Source: Pelobium manganitolerans (lineage in GTDB: Bacteria > Bacteroidota > Bacteroidia > Sphingobacteriales > Sphingobacteriaceae). Taken from it: a DNA stretch of 49,895 bases. The stretch covers positions 1-49,895 of the forward strand of contig NZ_MBTA01000006.1 in assembly GCF_003609575.1 (NCBI RefSeq), read 5' to 3'. Shown piece after piece: positions 45,518 through 49,895 of this stretch. Position 1 is the first letter of the stretch. Every line of letters starts with the position of its first letter. The position numbers were made by a program, and so were the translations under genes. Under the pieces are notes generated by a model. The model had not been told where the DNA came from and searched no databases. It saw nothing but the letters and a program-made list of their open reading frames with translations.

Positions 45518-45931
45518 TTATACTTTTTTAAGTTCGGCAATCACAGTTTGTAAGGTATTAATTCCCCAGTGTTCCATATATTTGCCGTCTTTTAACCTTA
45601 CGATATCAATAACATCAATTTTAATTTGTTTGCCTGTAGGGGCTATCCCCATAAGAACACCTGTGTGCGTCCCCACAATTGCTTTTCGCGTGGTTACCTT
45701 ATCACCTTCTGCAATTTGGTCGTAAATTTCAACTTTCAAGTCTGGAAAAGCAGGTTTTAAGATGTTGTTAAAAGTATTCCACATACTGTCTGCCTTATTA
45801 GCGCTTAAAGGTGCGGTTTGATTTATAAAACCTTTGTCCATCATTGCATTGAAGCAATCCCAATTACATTGTTCAATGACTTCGCTGTTGAATTGTCTTA
45901 CTATTGCCTTATTTTTTTCTAAAATGTCCAT
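45518..45931 (-). CDS. SnoaL-like ester cyclase family protein
   Basis: A 137-residue single-domain protein of the SnoaL/NTF2-like superfamily. It begins NKAIVRQFNSEVIEQCNWDCFNAM and contains the diagnostic core QIAEGDKVTTRKAIVGTHTG, followed by IAPTGKQIKIDVIDIVRLKDGKYMEHWG. This pattern is that of the 'ester cyclase' subgroup, whose substrates are mostly unknown. It differs from the other NTF2-like protein in this window at 22289. It is the last ordinary gene before the structured repeat; bases 45932-46091 show nothing. Confidence 0.85.
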   Translation of the reverse strand: MDILEKNKAIVRQFNSEVIEQCNWDCFNAMMDKGFINQTAPLSANKADSMWNTFNNILKPAFPDLKVEIYDQIAEGDKVTTRKAIVGTHTGVLMGIAPTGKQIKIDVIDIVRLKDGKYMEHWGINTLQTVIAELKKV

Positions 45932-46091
45932 TAAAATTTATTGAATTGATTATTGTGAGATGTGTGTTGTAACTAAAAATTATTAAGCATTATAATTTAC
46001 GCAGAAATGGTAGTGTTTGCAGTCTCTTTAGTTAGGCACTAAATTAAGTAAGGAAGATGAATTAACAAACCACAATGTTTTTTTAGGAAGA

Positions 46092-46375
46092 TGCCAAAGC
46101 ACAATGCTTTCCGCCGCTCATCGGCGCGACAGGCCTAGTTCTTTGTCTTGACACAAAGAACCAAAGGTCAAGGCTGACCTCATTTTGTTTGTTGCGCCTG
46201 CGGGAAATCTTTGAGCACAAACCGAAGCCGTGCGAATGGCGGTGCTTTAACAGAGTTTCTGCACCACTCGTCGGTTTGCTCACGTTAGTGCAAGCATTAA
46301 TGTTTTTTCGCAAAAGATTTCCCGGGCTACACTGCCAAAACTCGGAAGGCCGGGCTTATCGCATGGGACACTAAG
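46092..46375. repeat. Structured 284-bp repeat, copy 1
   Basis: This copy and 46784-47067 differ at only about five positions (98% identity) and are direct repeats with a 692-bp offset. Each contains a series of perfect inverted repeats: AAAGC/GCTTT (46096, 46106), CGCCG/CGGCG (46112, 46122), GTTCTTTGT/ACAAAGAAC (46138, 46153), AGGTCA/TGACCT (46165, 46175), and a nested long-range set. That set is CGGGAAATCTTT (46201-46212) with AAAGATTTCCCG (46313-46324), GAGC..AAACCG with CGGTTTGCTC inside it, and GGTGC/GCACC at the centre. Short reading frames here have no protein-like features. It looks like a mobile or transcribed structured element. Confidence 0.85.
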
Positions 46376-46783
46376 CGTGTTACATTTTTAATTCGCTCGT
46401 GAGCGTCGGCGAGTGCCAGGCAAGAGCAAAAAACCGTAGTACTCCCGAACATCTTGCACTGCCGAGCCTCAAGCGAAAGCAGTTCTACGTTCGGGGTTGC
46501 AGCGAACGTTCGGGTACGCAGGAATAGTAGAATGCAGCGCTGCCGGTTTTTTGCTGGGCGTTGGCTATGCGCCCAAAGGCACCTGTGCGCCAAAAAAAGA
46601 TTTTTGTTTCTTTTCATCTGAAATTGCGAAGCACTCTTGAATGCCTTTAAAAACGACTATAAGAAATGAAAAATTGCGAAGCACTCTTGAATGCCTTTAA
46701 AAAGAAATAAAGATGAATGAAAAAAGAAATAGCCTACCGCCGGCAATGAGGCGGGGGAATAGTTACTTAAGATAAATCCAATT
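46376..46783. other. Structured non-coding centre between the two repeat copies
   Basis: This 408-bp stretch holds no convincing gene. It contains a 12-bp perfect inverted repeat AGCAAAAAACCG (46425-46436) with CGGTTTTTTGCT (46544-46555), enclosing CCCGAAC/GTTCGGG pairs, then a TGGGCG/CGCCCA hairpin just after it. A 33-bp sequence occurs twice in tandem (46621-46653 and 46671-46703, 50-bp period), and a CCGCC/GGCGG hairpin lies near 46740. Together with the flanking copies it forms one composite element. Confidence 0.7.
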
Positions 46784-47067
46784 TGCCAAAGCACAATGCT
46801 TTCCGCCGCTCATCGGCGCGGCATGCCTAGTTCTTTGTCTTGACACAAAGAACCAAAGGTCAAGGCTGACCTCATTTTGTTTGTTGCGCCTGCGGGAAAT
46901 CTTTGAGCACAAACCGAAGCCGTGCGAATGGCGGTGCTTTAACAGAGTTTCTGCACCACTCGTCGGTTTGCTCACGTTAGTGCAAGCATTGATGTTTTTT
47001 CGCAAAAGATTTCCCGGGCTACACTGCCAAAACTCGGAAGGCCGGGCTTATCGCGTGAGACACTAAG
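46784..47067. repeat. Structured 284-bp repeat, copy 2
   Basis: Second direct copy of the element at 46092, same orientation, with all the inverted repeats kept. The few differences are two near the CGGCG stem, one in the GCATTAATG/GCATTGATG stretch, and two in the last 20 bases. It ends about 200 bases before the GH28 gene; that gap (47068-47268) shows no clear promoter match. Confidence 0.85.
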
Positions 47068-47268
47068 TGGATTGTTTTTTTAATTTTTACTTTTACCTTT
47101 TTAATTTTCACCCCCTCGACATCTTACAGTTATTAGCTTAAATGCTACAAGAAAGTCAGAAGCTATTTCAATACCTTTAGCGCTTATTTTACGGTTTAAT
47201 TTCGCAACAGGTCGGGATTATCGCGTTAAGCGTAACATCCAACGCTTAAACTGCAACCGTTTATTCAA

Positions 47269-48900
47269 ATGCACATGAACAAACATTATAAAAGCTGCTC
47301 TTTTTCTTTCAATTATTTGATCACGGGTATTATACTCAGTGCTTTAACAGCCTGCAACAGTGTAAAACCGCTTAATGTAATCCAGCTTAATCAGGCTGTG
47401 CCTACGCTAAATGAGGTGGGTGCAAGTGTGATGCCTTTGGAAATTGCACCGGTAAAAGCTCCTTTTGCGATGCCGGAATTTAAACGCCCCACATTCCCGG
47501 CGCGCTCGGTAAATATTATCCATAAAGGTGCAAAGGTTGGGGTGCTGGTGACAAAAAGCATTCAGCAAGCGATAGACGAGGTAAATGCCCAAGGCGGCGG
47601 AACGGTGATTGTGCCGAAAGGAGCGTGGAAAACGGGTAGAATCAGCCTAAAGAGTAATGTAAATCTGCATTTAGAAGAGGGCGCCGAATTGCACTTTAGC
47701 GGAGAAGTAGAAGATTATCTGCCTGCGGTTTTCACACGTAACGAGGGGATAGAAATGTATTCTTTAGGCGCCTGCATTTATGCGTATCAGCAAGAAAATA
47801 TCGCCCTAACGGGAAAGGGAAAACTGGTTGGGCCACCGGCAAATTCGCCTCTGCGCAAGCGTTTTATGGACGTTGGCGTAATTGAAGATGTTGTTCCGCA
47901 TGATAAACCGGTGAGCGAACGGGTGTACGAAGGCGCTAACGGACAGTATATTTTTTTACCGATGTTTATTTCGCCAACCGAATGTAAAAACGTATTTATA
48001 GAAGGGGTTTCTTTAGAGAACACCCCATTCTGGAATATCGTTCCGGTGTATTGCGACGGCGTTATTATTCGTGGCGTGACGGTAAATTCGGTGGGTATTC
48101 CGCGTGGGGACGGCATCGATATCGAATCGACGCGCAATGTGCTGATTGAGTATTGCACGCTTAGCTGTGGCGATGATTGTTTTACGATGAAAGCCGGCAG
48201 GGGCGAAGATGGGATGCGCGTGAACAAACCGACCGAAAATGTGGTGGTACGTTACTGTTTGGCGCGCGAAGGTCATGGCGGTATTACCGTAGGTAGCGAA
48301 ACAGCGGGGGTAATCCGAAATTTATATGTGCACGATTCGGTTTTTGACGATACTGGTGTGGGCATCCGCTTTAAAACCAGAAGGCCCAGAGGCGGTGGTG
48401 GCGAAAACCTGCATTATGAACGTGTGCGCATGAACCTGCGCGAAGATGCTTTTAGATGGGATATGTTGGGCAGTCCGACTTATGTGGGCAAGCTTGCAGA
48501 GCGCTTACCGGCACTGCCGGTTAACCGTTTGACGCCTTTTTACAAAAATATTAGCGCTAAAGATATAGTGATAGAGCATGCCCGATATTTTATAAGGGTA
48601 GATGCTATCCCTGAATCGCCTTTGCAAAACTTTAAGTTGGAGAATGCCCAGGTTAACAGCACAAAGCTTTTCCGCGCGGCAGATGTAGATGGGATGTTAA
48701 TTAAGAATGTGGTGCTTAGCGCCCAGGACGCTTTAATGCAGCTGAACGATGTGCGCAATCTTAAATTTGAGAACGTGAAATTTGACGTTCCCGGCGGTGA
48801 GGTGGTGGCTGAGATAGAGGGGGATTTGTCAGAAAATATCAGATTTAAAAACACCGTGCCGGCCAAGCCTAAAGGTTGGAGCGGGGAGAGGTTTAAATAG
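47269..48900 (+). CDS. GH28 family glycoside hydrolase (polygalacturonase-like) lipoprotein
   Basis: A 543-residue right-handed beta-helix enzyme that hydrolyses alpha-galacturonide bonds in pectin or related sugars. The signal peptide ends in a lipobox ALTAC, so it is lipidated and anchored. GH28 catalytic motifs are present: GDGIDIES, GDDCFTMKAG with D302 and D303, GHGGITVGSE with H336, and RFKTRR. The start of the helix domain is marked by KSIQQAIDEVNAQGGGTVIVPKG. A second ATG two codons downstream is an equal start. It lacks an HTCS-type operator and sits far from the xylan locus, beside repeats and a RAYT, so it is a separate pectin-related gene. Confidence 0.92.
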   Translation: MHMNKHYKSCSFSFNYLITGIILSALTACNSVKPLNVIQLNQAVPTLNEVGASVMPLEIAPVKAPFAMPEFKRPTFPARSVNIIHKGAKVGVLVTKSIQQAIDEVNAQGGGTVIVPKGAWKTGRISLKSNVNLHLEEGAELHFSGEVEDYLPAVFTRNEGIEMYSLGACIYAYQQENIALTGKGKLVGPPANSPLRKRFMDVGVIEDVVPHDKPVSERVYEGANGQYIFLPMFISPTECKNVFIEGVSLENTPFWNIVPVYCDGVIIRGVTVNSVGIPRGDGIDIESTRNVLIEYCTLSCGDDCFTMKAGRGEDGMRVNKPTENVVVRYCLAREGHGGITVGSETAGVIRNLYVHDSVFDDTGVGIRFKTRRPRGGGGENLHYERVRMNLREDAFRWDMLGSPTYVGKLAERLPALPVNRLTPFYKNISAKDIVIEHARYFIRVDAIPESPLQNFKLENAQVNSTKLFRAADVDGMLIKNVVLSAQDALMQLNDVRNLKFENVKFDVPGGEVVAEIEGDLSENIRFKNTVPAKPKGWSGERFK

Positions 48901-48923
48901 TCAAATTCGAGCTGGCTTTCCTA

Positions 48924-49232
48924 TTATAACCCCTGTTCATTAGTCTCAAATGCCGGATTCCAAACAATCTCCCACAAATGCTCGTCCAGGTCTTGAAAGT
49001 AACCAGCGTATCCGCCGTAAAAAGTGTTTTGAGCATGTTTAATAATTTTGGCTCCAGCATTTTCAGCTTGCTTCATAATGCGGTCAACCTCTTCTTTACT
49101 GTCTACATTATGCCCAATTGTAAATTCAAGAGAAGAAGAAGTTTGCTCAGGGAGGTTTGTGTCTGCTGAAATGCTTTTCTTTGGCCAGAGTGCAAGTCTT
49201 ACTCCGCTAGTGCGAGCTTGCAGCTCGTTCAT
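48924..49232 (-). pseudogene. VOC/glyoxalase-family gene, 5' part replaced by REP sequence
   Basis: The 102-residue frame matches the C-terminal two thirds of a VOC (glyoxalase/bleomycin-resistance) protein: VRLALWPKKSIS, SLEFTIGHNVDSKEEVDRIM, AGAKIIKHAQNTFYGGYAGYF and DEHLWEIVWNP. Full members have about 45-50 more N-terminal residues with the first half of the paired fold. Here the first ten codons (MNELQARTSG) are read from the REP palindrome at 49204-49230, so the apparent start is an accident of insertion. The missing N-terminus may lie beyond the RAYT, past the window edge. Without it the metal site is incomplete, so the gene is probably inactive. Confidence 0.8.
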
Positions 49233-49328
49233 TTTCTGCTTTATACTAAGTCTATTGCTAAAACATCCGCTAGTGCGAGCTTGCAGCTCGTTTATTTTCT
49301 GCTTTTATACAAAGTCTATTGCTAAAAC
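49204..49328. repeat. Tandem REP units with RAYT 3'-end tail
   Basis: Two near-identical units of about 62 bp (49204-49264 and 49267-49328, 63-bp period). Each holds GCTAGTGCGAGCTTGCAG plus CTCGTT, with a CGAGCT/AGCTCG hairpin, followed by a tail that encodes the last residues of the transposase (VLAIDFV, then stop). The inner unit overlaps the real RAYT stop codon; the outer is a copy with small changes. Confidence 0.85.
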
Positions 49329-49850
49329 TCCCTTTCCGCCACTGTAATCAATTGCACTACTGTACTTCCAATGGTGTGCTTCGGTAACAAAACCGGATAC
49401 TACTGGGTTTTGATGTATATAATTTACTTTCTGGTCTATTACTTCTGCACTCCATAATTCTATCGGATGGTTATGCTGTTGCCAGAACTGCCGTTTCTTT
49501 ACATTGCTGTTTTTTGTACCTGCCCGCTGCATCAGCCATAGCATCCACTCCCTCCTGCTTTCCTGCATATTGTTTTCAATTGATGCCTGTAAGGCTTTCG
49601 ATGTAAATGTTTTCAGGCTCTTTAATAATTCTCCCGGGTTATTGTCCTTTGCCCGAAATATTAAGTGCACATGGCTGGGCATTATACACCAGCAAAAAAT
49701 TTCCATGCCTTTTTCCTTTCTGCAATAATCCAGGCTTTCAAGCATCCTATCAAAATATAAATCTCTTACAAAAACATCAAGCCAGTAAACTGTGGCAAAG
49801 CTTACAAAATACAGTCCTTCTTTATTGTAAAATTTATACTTTCTGCTCAT
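49305..49850 (-). CDS. REP-associated tyrosine transposase (RAYT, Y1 family)
   Basis: A 181-residue single-stranded-DNA transposase related to IS200/IS605 TnpA. The HUH metal-binding motif is in MPSHVHLIF, and the catalytic tyrosine is in QKVNYIHQNPV. It also has the RAYT-type N-terminus (YFVSFATVYWLDVF) and WKYSSAIDYSGGKG near the C-terminus. RAYTs cut and move REP palindromes. REP copies flank this gene: two direct copies at its 3' side and one inverted copy at 49869 on its 5' side, so gene plus repeats form a REPtron. It appears to have inserted in the VOC gene. Confidence 0.93.
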   Translation of the reverse strand: MSRKYKFYNKEGLYFVSFATVYWLDVFVRDLYFDRMLESLDYCRKEKGMEIFCWCIMPSHVHLIFRAKDNNPGELLKSLKTFTSKALQASIENNMQESRREWMLWLMQRAGTKNSNVKKRQFWQQHNHPIELWSAEVIDQKVNYIHQNPVVSGFVTEAHHWKYSSAIDYSGGKGVLAIDFV

Positions 49851-49868
49851 TTAGTGTTTAATAAAGGG

Positions 49869-49892
49869 AACGAGCTGCAAGCTCGCACCAGC
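49869..49892. repeat. REP palindrome, inverted copy at the 5' side of RAYT
   Basis: AACGAGCTGCAAGCTCGCAC plus CAGC: the reverse complement differs by one base from the REP core at 49207-49230. It forms the same CGAGCT/AGCTCG hairpin and bounds the RAYT gene opposite to the two tandem copies. The window ends 3 bases later. Confidence 0.85.
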
Positions 49893-49895
49893 TGG

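Noticed and set aside
46189-46374. 61-residue frame (MLRLREIFEHKP...) in the structured repeat, with a twin at 46881-47066
   Set aside because: It spans the long-range stem arms, has no protein-family features and is copied only because the whole 284-bp DNA is copied. The opposite strand has a similar open frame, which points to base composition rather than coding.
46327-46617. 96-residue minus-strand frame in the centre of the composite element
   Set aside because: It covers the 12-bp inverted repeat and has an irregular Arg/Cys-rich composition with no domain; not credible as a gene.
46621-46703. 33-bp repeats as a CRISPR array
   Set aside because: Only two repeats, a 17-bp spacer that is too short, and no cas genes in the window.

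Overview
The window comes from a Bacteroidota chromosome, most likely a Sphingobacteriaceae member such as Pedobacter or Mucilaginibacter. The evidence is a SusC/SusD pair, a one-protein hybrid two-component system (HTCS), HU-CCDC81/SPOR and ExbB/ExbD/TonB proteins, TAnnTTTG-like -7 elements and the general codon and AT character. The placement rests on gene content only, because no rRNA is present.

Region 1 (1-17.6 kb) is a polysaccharide utilisation locus for xylan. In order it holds a GH30 xylanase (cut by the window edge), a GNAT acetyltransferase on the other strand, SusC, SusD, a GH2 glycosidase, a GH10 xylanase lipoprotein, an HTCS regulator and a SASA/SGNH-type acetylesterase. Three promoters (before susC, GH10 and the esterase) share a two-copy direct repeat with a 21-bp period. 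In each, the second copy starts exactly 37 bp before a -7-like element. I read these as the HTCS operators that tie the locus together. Strong hairpin terminators separate GH30/GNAT, susD/GH2, GH2/GH10 and the esterase from what follows.

Region 2 (17.8-26.6 kb) holds a LytS/LytTR-type two-component pair, a small membrane protein, a Bor-like lipoprotein, a membrane-anchored dihaem cytochrome c, a YceI lipoprotein, a SnoaL-like protein, an MscS channel with a downstream single-pass membrane protein, and folC. Region 3 (26.7-39.3 kb, all on the minus strand) starts with a type II toxin-antitoxin pair whose YoeB/Txe toxin is broken by one TAG codon. Next comes a tightly packed six-gene envelope operon (TPR protein, beta-barrel, HU-CCDC81/SPOR, ExbB, ExbD, TonB), then pyrR-pyrB, a PAS/DHp protein lacking an ATPase domain, and dnaB.

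Region 4 (39.5-46 kb) holds rlmB, an RluA-family pseudouridine synthase, a TPR-containing NarL-type sensor kinase, a small outer-membrane barrel and several small conserved genes, with low-complexity TTCATT-rich repeats between them. Region 5 (46-49.9 kb) is accessory. It has a non-coding composite element of about 976 bp, with two 284-bp direct copies about 98% identical, each rich in nested inverted repeats, around a structured centre. It is followed by a GH28 lipoprotein and a REP-associated tyrosine transposase (RAYT) flanked by REP palindromes, which appears to have landed in a VOC/glyoxalase gene and cut off its N-terminus.

The best candidates for something undescribed are the 46.1-47.1 kb structured repeat and the 21/37-bp HTCS promoter architecture. 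The single-codon toxin knockout and the REPtron-disrupted VOC gene are the clearest recent-evolution events.
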